DNA of 64,000 bases, taken from the NCBI GenBank assembly GCA_930367215.1, contig OV884060.1, positions 103,688,151 to 103,752,150 of the forward strand. Direction: 5' to 3'. The notes beneath the pieces are model-generated. The model was not told the origin of the DNA and made no database searches. It saw only the letters and a program-made list of their open reading frames with translations. Positions 21,195 to 31,236 of the stretch are shown here, in pieces. The DNA comes from Pollenia angustigena. Lineage: Eukaryota; Arthropoda; Insecta; Diptera; Polleniidae. A program made the position numbers and the translations under genes. The first letter of the stretch is position 1, and each line of letters starts with the position of its first letter.

Positions 21195-22177
21195 TTAGGG
21201 CACCTAGGTTTATACATGTCTTTCATCCCACAACCATAACAAAATACAGTCCGCGGTTCTAAACAATCGACGAAAGTGTGATCAGAGTTACCGCAATTCC
21301 AACAAGCTCCAGTTTTAACTAACAAGCAGATTTCAGATTCTTCAACTAAATCATCATCCAACTTGGAGGTATCGTTATCAATTATCTCTGCTATCTGACC
21401 CTTTTGATATGGTCGATTGCCCATTTTTAAAGATGCCATGTCTTTGATAAACTTTTCGTGTTTTCGTACTGCACGACGTAACTGAGCAACTCGAGTAATC
21501 TCAAGATGTAAAAGCTCATGCCTCACTTCAGGTCTTAGATTGCGTTGTAAAGTCTCACAAAGTTCACAATCAGTCAATGGTATACGAAGCCTATCGCAAA
21601 GTACCATGATAGCGTCATAAAACTCATCGAAGGTCTCATTCGATTTCTGTTTTCTCCGCAAAATGTCATCTTTAATGTCATAATCGGTATGATAATCCTT
21701 ATACTGCCGTCTTAAAGCCTCACACAACTCTTCCCAATCAATTCTATTGCAGCTACGATGAAAACGCCAAAACCATGTTAACGCTTTGCCCTCGAAAAGT
21801 AATTGTGCATGTTCGCATAATAAATCAATATCTCCTCTTAAAGTAGCTTTCGTAAGAGTATTGACTCTATAAATAAATTCGTCCACCGTAACTTCCGATG
21901 TATCACCGGTAAAACGAATACGCCAGTTTCGGATTATATTTAGTACCCTTTCTGAATTCCTGTCAAAATTGCCAGTTGCGACTTGAGGCTCGCGATATCC
22001 ATCCCGGGAAGTCCAACTTCTATCATCTCTAAACTCGCGTTCCATGCCATCCGCAGCATTTGTCGGAAAATTTGTTAAAGTCAAATCACGTAATTTGTCC
22101 GAAATTAAATTGGCAATGTCATTTCTAAAATCTCTAAGTGAGTCATTAACTATATATCGAATCCGTTCATCAGTCAA
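21122..22177 (-). CDS. gag: Gag of the Osvaldo/Ulysses-like element
   Basis: 351 residues, intact. The middle (about residues 80-230) has the retrotransposon gag fold signature: FTGDTSEVTVDEFIYRV, ALTWFWRFHR and DEFYDAIMVLCDRL, typical of capsid-like Gag that packages element RNA. At about residue 292 there is a CWNCGNSDHTFVDC knuckle, followed by a second CYGC...CPNC cysteine cluster that lacks a clear histidine. A short coiled or polar N-terminus precedes it. The last 73 nt overlap pol in the -1 frame, with a slippery heptamer at 21173-21179, so pol is made as a fusion. Confidence 0.9.
   Translation of the reverse strand: MTDERIRYIVNDSLRDFRNDIANLISDKLRDLTLTNFPTNAADGMEREFRDDRSWTSRDGYREPQVATGNFDRNSERVLNIIRNWRIRFTGDTSEVTVDEFIYRVNTLTKATLRGDIDLLCEHAQLLFEGKALTWFWRFHRSCNRIDWEELCEALRRQYKDYHTDYDIKDDILRRKQKSNETFDEFYDAIMVLCDRLRIPLTDCELCETLQRNLRPEVRHELLHLEITRVAQLRRAVRKHEKFIKDMASLKMGNRPYQKGQIAEIIDNDTSKLDDDLVEESEICLLVKTGACWNCGNSDHTFVDCLEPRTVFCYGCGMKDMYKPRCPNCIQKRGNAMRGVRAKKDGHPGKN
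21173..21179 (-). promoter_or_regulatory. -1 ribosomal frameshift site (GGGAAAC) with downstream stem-loop
   Basis: On the minus strand the heptamer reads G GGA AAC in the gag frame, a canonical X XXY YYZ slip site. After an 8-nt spacer comes a 10-bp stem (GGGTGTCCGT paired with ACGGGCATCC, two G-U pairs) with a loop of about 10 nt. Slipping by -1 continues in the pol frame at CGC AAT GAG. The spacing and geometry match known -1 signals. Confidence 0.85.
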
Positions 22178-23054
22178 ATTTTCCTGATCAACGGCTTACC
22201 TTCGCGTTTGTGATCTTGTCACTGGTCGGTTAACCGGTCTAATTGCATCACCACTAGCTCCCCCATCTAATGACATAGTAACATTAGTGGGATTCTGTTC
22301 AACCTGAGCAGGAATATCGCCGGTACTACGTACCAACGGCATCTTAAGTCTAAACCGAAACTATAAAAATTAATTAATTCCGAAACGCCAAAACTATATA
22401 GCAATCGTATAAATATCACAACAATGATTGTTAACGCAAATTCTATTAAAACCTAACTAAATCTCAATTAAAATTGATATTATTTTATTTCAACAACCAA
22501 TATTCATTTATACTACTTGGTGAAGTGAAGGTAAGGTTATGGAACAACAAAAAAAAAAAAAAAAAAAATATGATTTGTTAAATCATCCTCAACACCGGGA
22601 AAAAAAAATAGAAGATTTAACTCAGTTCTTGCTGGAATCTATTGCCAGTAGACAATAGATTAAAGACCAAGCACAAGAAAAAAATTAATAAGGGATTATT
22701 CATCTGTTGCAGGAAAGTAACCGATACCAAAAACAATTACTTTAAATCCACACAACCAGAAAAACAAACAAACTTAAAGAGGGAATTAGACAAACGAGGA
22801 TTGAACCAATGTCAACCAGAACAACTTCTCAAATTCGAACCCAAACCCTGATAGACTTTGCCCGTTAATGTGCAACTGGGTTTTGATATTCAAAAAAAAT
22901 AAATATAATATTAGGTCCACAGTTATAATTAACGAAAAGGAAAAAAAAAATGAAAAGAAATAAAAGCCATATGTATTACCACACACGAAAGATTCAACGG
23001 CCCTCAGCTTCTAGATGAAATTGCACCAAAATTTTAAAACTTACGAAAACTGAG
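22178..23054 (-). other. Leader region of the Osvaldo/Ulysses-like element
   Basis: Untranslated leader between primer site and gag, about 880 nt, with an A-run near 22549-22568. A frame continues upstream of the gag ATG for about 50 codons, but I see no better start. Confidence 0.5.
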
Positions 23055-23072
23055 GCCCCACGTTGGGCGCCA
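23055..23072 (-). promoter_or_regulatory. tRNA-Lys primer binding site
   Basis: On the minus strand TGGCGCCCAACGTGGGGC lies eight bases after the 5' LTR. This is complementary to the 3' end of insect tRNA-Lys including CCA. Confidence 0.85.
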
Positions 23073-23080
23073 AATATCTC

Positions 23081-25009
23081 TGTAACGATTCTGAACTACT
23101 TTTGGGAACAGGCTACCTAATAAATCGGCTGTGCTCGTCGTTGGGTGGGGTGTGAGTGTTCCCATTTGAAATAATTATTAGCTAACTTTATTAAACATCT
23201 TAAGAGATATTACTTTAGGTAGCGATAAAAAAAAACATAACCCATACAGCATAAAAAAAATATAAAAAAAAATAAGTGTTGATGAGGATTGGAAGGTAGC
23301 TTATGACGTTATTTGCTACACTTGACCTAAGCCCACCCACCATGCTGACAAAATATATATCTTTCCCTGTCAGCCCAAATGAATCAATGAAAATAAAAAG
23401 TTAAATTATCCCATAATCTCCCAACAGCTTCACCTTTCGTATGCAAAAAAAATTAAAAATTAATTAAACATGTTCTTAACATTATAGGCTAAGTCAACAT
23501 TTATTATTATGTTTGAATATATGTATATGGTAAAAACAAAATAAATAAACAAATACAAATAAATTAAAAGAAATTTCCTATTTCAATGACCATAAGGTAA
23601 AACAAATGAAATTCTAATAGGATAATTTAAATGTAAACTAATTGTTATATGGCCACCTTAATTGCCAAATTCATAAATGCAAATAAAATTGAATTGAATT
23701 CCAAAATTAGTTCATAAAAATATTAAAATCTCGTTTAATAAAAACTATTTAAATGTTACTTTTGAGTGAAAGAGAATAGGTTTTTTTTTTTTAAGTATGG
23801 CGGAATTTTAGATAACAAAAATGCAACTTACATTTTCTCCAACGTAGTCAGCAGGCGCCAGTTGACAGTTGATTGTTGCTTATTATTTTTAATAAATTAT
23901 TTTAAAGAGGGTGTTTGAGTTTTTTGAATTTCGTGGATTCCATGATTACACCCTAAAAATTATTCCCGTAATCACAAAACCCACTCAAAAATATGTGAAA
24001 TATGTATGGGTGTTTATGAATTCAAATATTTAAGGGTTTAGTAGTGTAGTGTGTAAAAATTAAAAAAAATTTATATTTTTACGAATAAAAAAAAAATCAG
24101 AAATTTTAAGTTAGGTGACCAAACATAAAAAAAAAAAATATTAAGCAAAATAAATCGAATACATATTTGGAAAATTAACAGAAGTTAATTAAAATTAATA
24201 GATATTAAAAAAAAAATTAATATAAATCTAGTAAGGAAGATAAGGAAGAACGAAAATGTAGTTTTAATTGATGTAGAATTACATAAAAAAAACTAAGTTT
24301 AAAATGTTACAAAGAAATTGTAGTTTTTAATGCAACTGGTCACCCCAGATGCCCACAATGCAGGCAAACGAAAATGCCTGCTGATAGCCGGTACTCCAAT
24401 TCTCGAAAATTGATTTTAATTAAACAAAACTTGGTTATTTGAAAAAAAAAACTGATGGTCACCCTATTTAATGGGTAGTATTAGTAATCTGGTTTTTTTT
24501 TTTTTTTTTTTTAAAATATTTGTTTCCAAACTGGACTCCGGTATTTTTTTTAGATTTTTATTCTAGTTTTTGTTCCAGAAAAATTCCGAAGAACAGAAGT
24601 ATCCCCAGGCAATTGGCCTATGATGATAATCCTGCGGAAATTATTATTACGGTCAAAATTCTCAAATGTTCATTAATTAATTTCTTACCTCAAATATATT
24701 ATAGCTTATATAAGTATAAATCCAAAGGAACCTAAATGTGCTCTGACGGTTTTCGCTTGACCAAAATTAAAAAAAACTAAATCCGATTATACAACCCAAC
24801 ACAACCAATGTAATAACAATTTTAATTTGATAAAAATTTTCCAAATGAATTATAAAAATTTCAAAGCTAACTCAAAATTTAAAAATTATAAAACCCAAAT
24901 AAATTCAAAGTAAACTTTTTTTACACCTAAGCCAAAATATCCGTAAAAAAAACAATTTATCTATCAAGAATCAAAATTTATAAGAGCAAATAAAATTGTC
25001 ACCATCACA
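23081..25009 (-). repeat. 5' LTR of the Osvaldo/Ulysses-like element
   Basis: About 1929 bp, near-identical to the copy at 15817-17743. Promoter and polyadenylation signals are not obvious in the AT-rich text. The short frame around 24520-24735 occurs in both LTRs and shows no motif. Confidence 0.85.
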
Positions 25010-25013
25010 AGGT

Positions 25014-25503
25014 ATGATAGGATTCATAAAAATCTTTAAAATATCATTAACAACAACATATTTTATCTGTGATAATAAATTGCCACATACATATAAGTAT
25101 AATGTGAAAATGTTTATAGACTTAAAACATATTCGTGTTTTAAGGAATTCTATTTATTGATTTTTTCAAGAGCAATTTTATATATATATATAAAAAACTC
25201 TTTTCTAAAAGATTTTCATTAACTTCATCAGCCATTTGAACATACCTTCAAATACCTATCATATATATGATTGCCTGAAATTTCGTTCATAAAAATACGA
25301 GAATTAAAATAATATTATTTCTAAGTATTTAATTTAACGGATTTCAAAACAAATTCATAGGTCATCAAAAATAGCCAGGTGGCGATTTTAAAAATTTTAT
25401 AAATCGCCAAAAAATCGCCATGTCGCCAAATCAAAAATTAGGTCGCCAAGCATGTTTGAAAATCGCCACGTTTGGCGAGAAATCGCCACATCTGACAACC
25501 CTG
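25014..25503. other. Right part of the hAT-like element
   Basis: Non-coding; it resumes the hAT-like element after AGGT. The end is rich in the AATCGCCA motif and closes with the complement of CAGGGTTGTCAGAT. Confidence 0.7.
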
Positions 25504-25511
25504 GTTGTAAA

Positions 25512-25818
25512 TCATTTTCGTTGAAGTTGAAAAGATAAAGAGTAAAATTGTTTGTTTAGCTTTTTTCGCCAAAGCGAAAGAATTCAGATCCCGTTATAAA
25601 AACAAAGTAGGTGCATATTAAAATACAAAATAAAAACAATAATGTAAATCATTTTAGTTGAGTTTTGTTCATTAAGGAAGATAGATACTTGTGCTTAAAA
25701 GTTTTATTTTATTATAAACTTTTATTTGCAATCTATTTTACAATATTAAGCAAATTTGATTATTTTAATAAAAAAAAGGTATTACATGTTTTCTTAAACT
25801 ACAATAAGTTTAATAAAA
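25512..25818. other. Middle part of the CTACCCAGCGG element
   Basis: Non-coding sequence between the hAT-like insertion and the gypsy-like insertion. It includes a second, diverged copy of the segment at 14905-14955. Confidence 0.6.
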
Positions 25819-25822
25819 TATA

Positions 25823-26174
25823 AGTTAACACCCTGTACACTGAAAATGCTAATCCAACAATTGACACTTTTGTGTTGCCAAATTGTGGGAACTTCCGCTC
25901 CCAATAAAATAATTACATTAAAATCTGCTGACGGCATGTCTGGCAAAGTAAAATAATTTCCCAATAATTGTATCGAGCAGTTTGTTTGCAGCGCACGTGT
26001 AACGGTGGCAGAGGGAAACAAAACCACAAATAATAATATAAAATTAAGTATAGAATTTGTTAAGTTTAGTTTTTAGTTTCTTTTCTCAGATAAAACATGT
26101 ATAAAGTTTAATAAAAAAATTTTTAAATAAAAAATATATTTTTTTTAAATTTTTTAACTTAATAAAAATTAATT
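25823..26174 (+). repeat. 5' LTR of the gypsy-like element
   Basis: 352 bp. It begins AGTTAACACCCTG and ends TAAAAATTAATT. It contains AATAAA-like signals (CCCAATAAAATAATT) and, near its end, T/A-rich sequence. No mismatch to the 3' LTR was seen on reading. Confidence 0.93.
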
Positions 26175-26190
26175 GGCGCCCAACGTGGTT
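26174..26190 (+). promoter_or_regulatory. tRNA-Lys primer binding site
   Basis: TGGCGCCCAACGTGG begins at the very end of the 5' LTR and is complementary to the 3' end of tRNA-Lys. The same specificity is used by the Osvaldo-like element in this window. Confidence 0.9.
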
Positions 26191-26199
26191 GTAGTGATA

Positions 26200-26370
26200 T
26201 AAAGTGAACGTGTGAAAATAACAAAAATAAACTGTAAGACGTCCTCAATAGCACGCCAGTAAAGTTATTTCAGTGTTTAAAATAAAAACTAGTAGTGAAT
26301 GTGTGAAAATAACAAAAATAAACTGTAAGACGTCCTCAATAGCACGCCAGTAAAGTTATTTAAAAGCTAT
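26200..26370 (+). repeat. Two-copy tandem repeat in the gypsy-like leader
   Basis: A segment containing GTGTGAAAATAACAAAAATA, then GTAAGACGTCCTCAATAGC and ACGCCAGTAAAGTTATTT, occurs at about 26208-26271 and again at about 26300-26363, with a partial third start at about 26372. It lies between primer site and gag, where gypsy carries its repeated regulatory region. I see no match to the gypsy insulator core (TGCATA-type). Confidence 0.85.
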
Positions 26371-26573
26371 TAGTGAACAAGTGTAAATCGTCCTTAAAAA
26401 GCACGTCGCTTAGATAAGCACCACACCGACTTAATATCATCTATAAACCCATTCAGCATCCTGTAGTGTCCGTCCGCAGGAAACCACGCCAGAGAACCGT
26501 TGCAGAGCCGTAGTAGTTTATCAACAAAAAGGACCATCTCACCGGCTTCGTGTGGATATATATGTAAGCATAG

Positions 26574-26579
26574 TGTCTA
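26574..26579 (+). promoter_or_regulatory. Candidate splice donor for the env mRNA
   Basis: TATATAT|GTAAGC in the leader is the best-looking donor upstream of gag. Errantiviruses make env from a spliced RNA, so a donor is expected in this region. This is an inference from context only. Confidence 0.35.
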
Positions 26580-26690
26580 AGTTAAATTAAGTTATAAAAG
26601 ATAATTAAAATTGAAATCAAAAAAAAAAAATCTACAAACAAATTATCTAAAATTTAAAGTGAAAAGGGAAGTGTAACAGTTTTAAAAAAA

Positions 26691-28058
26691 ATGTCTAACC
26701 CTGATAATTTAGTACGACCACCCGTTCTGGTTAATACTGGAACCATACCAAGACAAAGCACAGACAGACAGGCAAATAGGGACCTGGACGACCATATTAA
26801 GCAATTAGTTGACAGATTAGTGCAAGAAAAACTGACACAGAATACAGAAAGTGCAATAGAAATTGACCAACCAGTTACTAGCGGTAATATAAGTGAACTA
26901 GAAAAAATCCCAGACATTGTAAGGAGTCTTCGCGAATTCTCGGGAGAACCTGGAGAATTCGGGTCATGGAAAAAAAGTGTAGATAGGATAATAGAAATTT
27001 ACTCAAATGTACAAGGAACAGCAAGATATTATGGTATTCTTACTGTCATAAGAAACAAAATCATAGGGAATGCAGACGTAGTGTTAGAATCTTATAACAC
27101 GCCATTAAATTGGACAGCTATCTCTCGCTGTTTGACAAACCACTATGGTGATAAGCGCGATCTTAGCACCTTAGAATATCAGATGACTGCGCTAACACAA
27201 GGGACACTAACCACCCAAGAATTCTATCAGAAAGTATATTCACATTTTTCTTTAATATTAAATAAGTTATCCTGCTTAGACGCTGGACCAGAATCCCTAA
27301 ATCTTCTCATACAAACTTACCGCAATAAAGCCCTTGACACTTTTGTACGGGGTCTTAATGGTGATCTTCCGAGATTACTCGGAATGAGAGAACCGACAGA
27401 TCTACCACAAGCCCTCCAACTTTGCCTCAAACTCGAAAATCAAGCTTTCAGAAACAACTTGACCATAAACAACTTTAATAGAAAAAATTCGGTACAACCG
27501 AACATACAACATCCCATACGCAAAAACAAATACCATCCACAACCATTTTATCCCAACTTAGTTAATTGGGGACAACAGCCACAAAGACATTCTTATCAAC
27601 AACAACCCTTTTACCCTCCTCTACCACCTAGACAATTTCTAAACGAACCAATAGTTCATACTCAGCAACGTTACCAACCAAATGTTAATACGCAACAACA
27701 TTATTTCGCACCACCTAGACCAATTGCTCCTAAACCGCAACCAAAACCCGAAATGATGGATATAGACCAAAGCATGCAAACCAGGAAGATAAATTATATG
27801 AACCGACCTGCACAAAATGACGCATTTCATGGTAAAAGGCCAGCACAATTTATGCAACTTAATAATGATAAGCGACAAAGAAACTTTAATATAGAATTAC
27901 AACAATATCAAGACTCACAAAGTAATTTCGATCAAGAATATGATCAATCTTTTGCCGAATACACCAATTCTACCCAAAACTACGAAATAGAGGAACAAAA
28001 CCTTTGTTCCGACTTTAATGAAAAATTAGATCTCACAGATATTCATTTTTTAGAATGA
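26691..28058 (+). CDS. gag: Gag of the gypsy-like element
   Basis: 455 residues from an ATG in an A-rich context. The N-terminal part has a polar coiled region (LDDHIKQLVDRLVQEKL). The central part carries gag-like segments (REFSGEPGEFGSWKKSVDRI, TLTTQEFYQKVYSHF, LDTFVRGLNGDLPRLLGM), as in gypsy-group capsid. The C-terminal third is rich in Gln, Pro and Asn with no CCHC knuckle, as is usual for this group, so RNA binding probably uses its basic and polar residues. The stop overlaps the pol start in ATGA, suggesting coupled reinitiation or frameshifting for pol. Confidence 0.9.
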   Translation: MSNPDNLVRPPVLVNTGTIPRQSTDRQANRDLDDHIKQLVDRLVQEKLTQNTESAIEIDQPVTSGNISELEKIPDIVRSLREFSGEPGEFGSWKKSVDRIIEIYSNVQGTARYYGILTVIRNKIIGNADVVLESYNTPLNWTAISRCLTNHYGDKRDLSTLEYQMTALTQGTLTTQEFYQKVYSHFSLILNKLSCLDAGPESLNLLIQTYRNKALDTFVRGLNGDLPRLLGMREPTDLPQALQLCLKLENQAFRNNLTINNFNRKNSVQPNIQHPIRKNKYHPQPFYPNLVNWGQQPQRHSYQQQPFYPPLPPRQFLNEPIVHTQQRYQPNVNTQQHYFAPPRPIAPKPQPKPEMMDIDQSMQTRKINYMNRPAQNDAFHGKRPAQFMQLNNDKRQRNFNIELQQYQDSQSNFDQEYDQSFAEYTNSTQNYEIEEQNLCSDFNEKLDLTDIHFLE

Positions 28059-31000
28059 ATAACTCTTCATTGCCTTACATTGAATGTAAACTCGGTAATG
28101 GAGAAATCATTAAAATCCTAATAGACACCGGCTCAAACAAAAATTATGTGCAACCCTTCCTAGTAAAAAAAGCTATTAGAAACGAAACTCCCTTTTATGC
28201 AAGTTCCATTGGAGGACATATCCAAATTACTCACCATACCTTTGCAAATCTTTTCGGATTAAAAGATACTAATATAAAATTTTTCTTACTCCCGACTCTT
28301 AAATCATTTCATGCCATAATTGGAAATGATTCACTTAAAGAATTAAACGCCGTGATTTACACAAAAGATAGCTACATGTCAATAAAAAATAAATTAAAAA
28401 TAGAATTAAAACAACAAATTTCTCAGAATGTCAATCATATTAATATTCGATCAGAACATTTAAACCAAATCCAAAAAGAAAACCTCAAAAAACTAACGCT
28501 TGATCATAAAGCACTTTTTTGTGATCCAGATGAAAAATTAACTTTTACTACTACAGTAAAAGGCCAAATACGAACAACTTCAGACAATCCGGTTTATACG
28601 AAATGTTACCCTTACCCTATGTGTCTCAAAGGTCACGTAGAAAAACAAATAAACGAATACTTACGCGACGGCATCATACGACCATCTAGATCTCCATACA
28701 ATTCGCCCGTGTGGATCGTCCCAAAGAAATCAGATGCATCAGGAGAAAAAAAATATCGTATAGTCATCGACTATAGGAAATTAAATGCAATTACAATACC
28801 AGACAGATATCCGATTCCGGAAATTGGCGAAGTTTTATCCCAACTAGGCAAAAATAAATTCTTTTCGGTACTCGACCTGAAGAGTGGCTTTCATCAGATT
28901 CTATTAAAAGAATCAGATGCAGAAAAGACAGCTTTCTCGGTTAATAACGGGAAGTATGAATTTACCCGTCTACCCTTTGGTCTCAAGAACGCTCCTTCCA
29001 TTTTTCAAAGAGCTCTTGATGACATTTTAAGGGATCATATAGGAAAAAGATGCTTTGTCTATATAGACGACATCATAATATTTAGTAAAACTCAACAAGA
29101 CCATTTCAATGACCTCAAAATAATATTTCAAGTTTTAGAAGAAGCAAACCTTAAAGTTCAACTCGACAAGTGCGAGTTCATGAAATCTGAAGTCGAATTT
29201 TTAGGATTCATAGTATCCGAAAATGGTCTCAAAACAAATCCAAAAAAAATTGAGTCAATAGTTAACTTCCCAGTACCTAAAACTCTTAAGGATCTTCGTT
29301 CGTTTTTAGGACTCTCAGGCTACTATCGTCGGTTTATAAGGGATTATGCTAAATTGGCAAAACCCCTTACACTCCTTTTAAGAGGGGAAGATGGACGCGT
29401 GTCCAAAAATCATTCAAAAAAATTGCAAATATCTCTAAATGAGGAAGCACTTAATGCATTTCAAAAACTTAAAGATACACTTACTACCGAAGAAGTTATG
29501 CTCTCATATCCCGACTATTCCAAAAAATTTCAATTAACTACAGACGCATCCAATTACGCAATCGGAGCAGTCCTTTCTCAAGAAGACAGACCTATAATGT
29601 TTATATCCCGCACACTTACTAAAACAGAAGAGAGCTACGCTACCAACGAAAAAGAGATGCTAGCGATCATCGGGTCATTAAATAACTTAAGAAACTACCT
29701 CTATGGATCCGCTAAAGTGGATATTTATACAGACCACCAACCTCTTACCTACGCACTTAGCAACAAAAATAACAATAATAAAATGAAGAGATGGAAAGCC
29801 ATCTTAGAGGAACACAATTACGAATTATTTTACAAACCAGGAAAATCAAATGTCGTCGCAGACGCACTTTCGAGGCCCCCTCAAATAAACTTACTACCAA
29901 CTTCAAGTGAACACGAGACTGGCTCCCTAGAAGATACTGTTCATAGTGACGACAGCTCTCCACATAATCTAATACCTTTTGCAAATGAACCAATAAATGT
30001 ATTTAAAAATCAACTATTTTTCAAAATTGACGAGTTTCCTTCACATCACTTCCAAATTACGTTTCCCACATACCACAGACATATCATTACAGAACAAGTA
30101 TTTAATAATGAGAATTTAACCAATTATCTCAAGCAATATCTTAATCCATCTGTGACAAACGGTATCTATTCTGATGAACGTACACTAGGTAAATTACAAG
30201 AAATTTTTCCCGAACACTTTAGCAACTACAGAGTAAGATTTACACGGAACATAGTGACTGACTTAACTGACGAAACACAGCAGGAACACGAAATATTAAA
30301 GGAACACAAACGCGCTCATCGAAATGGACGCGAGAATAAAGCACAAATCTTAAAAAAATTTTATTTTCCAAATATGCAAGCAAAAATTGACAGAATCATT
30401 AAGCAGTGTAAAATTTGTAAAGAGCAAAAATACGAGCGTCACCCTCCAAAACCCATATTACAAGCTACCCCTATACCTCAATATGCAGGACAAATTGTTC
30501 ACTTAGATATCTATCACACACATAAACACAAAATCTTAACAGCTATAGACAAGTTCTCAAAGTATGCACAGATAACAGTCATAAAATCCAGAGCAACGCA
30601 AGACATAATACAGCCATTACGAGAGATCCTTATGTGCTATGGCATCCCAGAAAAAATTGTAATAGATAACGAAAAAGCATTAAGTTCAGCCCCTGTAATA
30701 CATCTGTTAGAAGATCAATTTAATATAGAAATTTTTAAAGCCCCACCATATACAAGCACAGTAAATGGTCAAATCGAAAGATTTCACTCCACCCTTAGCG
30801 AAATAATTAGATGTACAAAAGCAGAAAGAATTCACACATCATTTCAAGACCTATTAGACAAATCAATATATAAATATAATTATTCAATCCACTCCACCAC
30901 CAAACAAAAACCAATAGAAGTATTCTTCGGAAGAAGAGTCACAACCGACCCACGACAAATCCAACAAAACAGAAATGAAAACATTCAAAGACTTATTGAA

Positions 31001-31210
31001 AAACAAGAAAAGGACCTAAGCTTTCATAACAAGAATAGGCACGATTTTAAAAGTTATAATCCAGGTGACGTCATATTCATCAAAGCAAATAAAAGAGTAG
31101 GAGATAAACTTTCAAATAGATACAAAGAAGAAATAGTCGCAGAAAATAGAAATAGCACTGTTGTTACAACCAAAGGTAGAATTGTTCATAAAGGATTAAT
31201 CAGGCAATAA
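28055..31210 (+). CDS. pol: Pol of the gypsy-like element (protease, RT, RNase H, integrase)
   Basis: 1051 residues, uninterrupted. Protease: ILIDTGSNKNYV with catalytic Asp at about residue 24. Reverse transcriptase: YRIVIDYRKLNA, FSVLDLKSGFHQI and CFVYIDDIIIFSK (YIDD at about 336). RNase H: LTTDASNYAIGAVLSQ, NEKEMLAI and YTDHQPLTYAL, ending VVADALSRPP. Integrase: an HHCC region (EHKRAHRNGREN ... CKICKEQK), then VHLDIYHT, VIDNEKALSS and NGQIERFHSTL as the DDE triad. The length is normal for gypsy-group pol and every catalytic residue I checked is present. It starts at the ATG overlapping the gag stop. Confidence 0.93.
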   Translation: MNNSSLPYIECKLGNGEIIKILIDTGSNKNYVQPFLVKKAIRNETPFYASSIGGHIQITHHTFANLFGLKDTNIKFFLLPTLKSFHAIIGNDSLKELNAVIYTKDSYMSIKNKLKIELKQQISQNVNHINIRSEHLNQIQKENLKKLTLDHKALFCDPDEKLTFTTTVKGQIRTTSDNPVYTKCYPYPMCLKGHVEKQINEYLRDGIIRPSRSPYNSPVWIVPKKSDASGEKKYRIVIDYRKLNAITIPDRYPIPEIGEVLSQLGKNKFFSVLDLKSGFHQILLKESDAEKTAFSVNNGKYEFTRLPFGLKNAPSIFQRALDDILRDHIGKRCFVYIDDIIIFSKTQQDHFNDLKIIFQVLEEANLKVQLDKCEFMKSEVEFLGFIVSENGLKTNPKKIESIVNFPVPKTLKDLRSFLGLSGYYRRFIRDYAKLAKPLTLLLRGEDGRVSKNHSKKLQISLNEEALNAFQKLKDTLTTEEVMLSYPDYSKKFQLTTDASNYAIGAVLSQEDRPIMFISRTLTKTEESYATNEKEMLAIIGSLNNLRNYLYGSAKVDIYTDHQPLTYALSNKNNNNKMKRWKAILEEHNYELFYKPGKSNVVADALSRPPQINLLPTSSEHETGSLEDTVHSDDSSPHNLIPFANEPINVFKNQLFFKIDEFPSHHFQITFPTYHRHIITEQVFNNENLTNYLKQYLNPSVTNGIYSDERTLGKLQEIFPEHFSNYRVRFTRNIVTDLTDETQQEHEILKEHKRAHRNGRENKAQILKKFYFPNMQAKIDRIIKQCKICKEQKYERHPPKPILQATPIPQYAGQIVHLDIYHTHKHKILTAIDKFSKYAQITVIKSRATQDIIQPLREILMCYGIPEKIVIDNEKALSSAPVIHLLEDQFNIEIFKAPPYTSTVNGQIERFHSTLSEIIRCTKAERIHTSFQDLLDKSIYKYNYSIHSTTKQKPIEVFFGRRVTTDPRQIQQNRNENIQRLIEKQEKDLSFHNKNRHDFKSYNPGDVIFIKANKRVGDKLSNRYKEEIVAENRNSTVVTTKGRIVHKGLIRQ

Positions 31211-31214
31211 TTAT

Positions 31215-31230
31215 TTTTTTCCTTCCACAG
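31215..31230 (+). promoter_or_regulatory. Splice acceptor upstream of env
   Basis: A pyrimidine tract followed by CCTTCCACAG ends six nt before the env ATG. Its place directly between pol and env is what a spliced env message needs. Confidence 0.75.
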
Positions 31231-31236
31231 GACAAC

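Larger units (their letters stand above)
15817..25009 (-). mobile_element. Osvaldo/Ulysses-like Ty3/gypsy LTR retrotransposon, young
   Basis: A 9.2-kb minus-strand element flanked by AGGT on both sides (15813-15816 and 25010-25013). The LTRs are unusually long, about 1.93 kb, and differ at only a handful of positions by eye. The primer site matches tRNA-Lys. Gag has zinc knuckles, and pol has protease, reverse transcriptase, RNase H and integrase in gypsy order. Long LTRs plus tRNA-Lys priming recall Ulysses and Osvaldo of Drosophila. The only obvious defect is one in-frame stop in pol. Confidence 0.85.
14967..25503. mobile_element. hAT-like non-autonomous element, split by a retrotransposon
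   Basis: The ends are CAGGGTTGTCAGAT and its complement, flanked on both sides by the 8-bp duplication GTTGTAAA (14959-14966 and 25504-25511), as expected for hAT elements. Without the inserted retrotransposon it is about 1.34 kb. Both ends carry many TCGCCAAA/GGCGATT repeats. No transposase frame is seen. Confidence 0.85.

Noticed and set aside
24520..24735. 71-84-codon frame in the Osvaldo-like LTRs
   Set aside because: It is in both LTRs simply because they are near-identical; there is no known domain and it has a poly-T-derived N-terminus.
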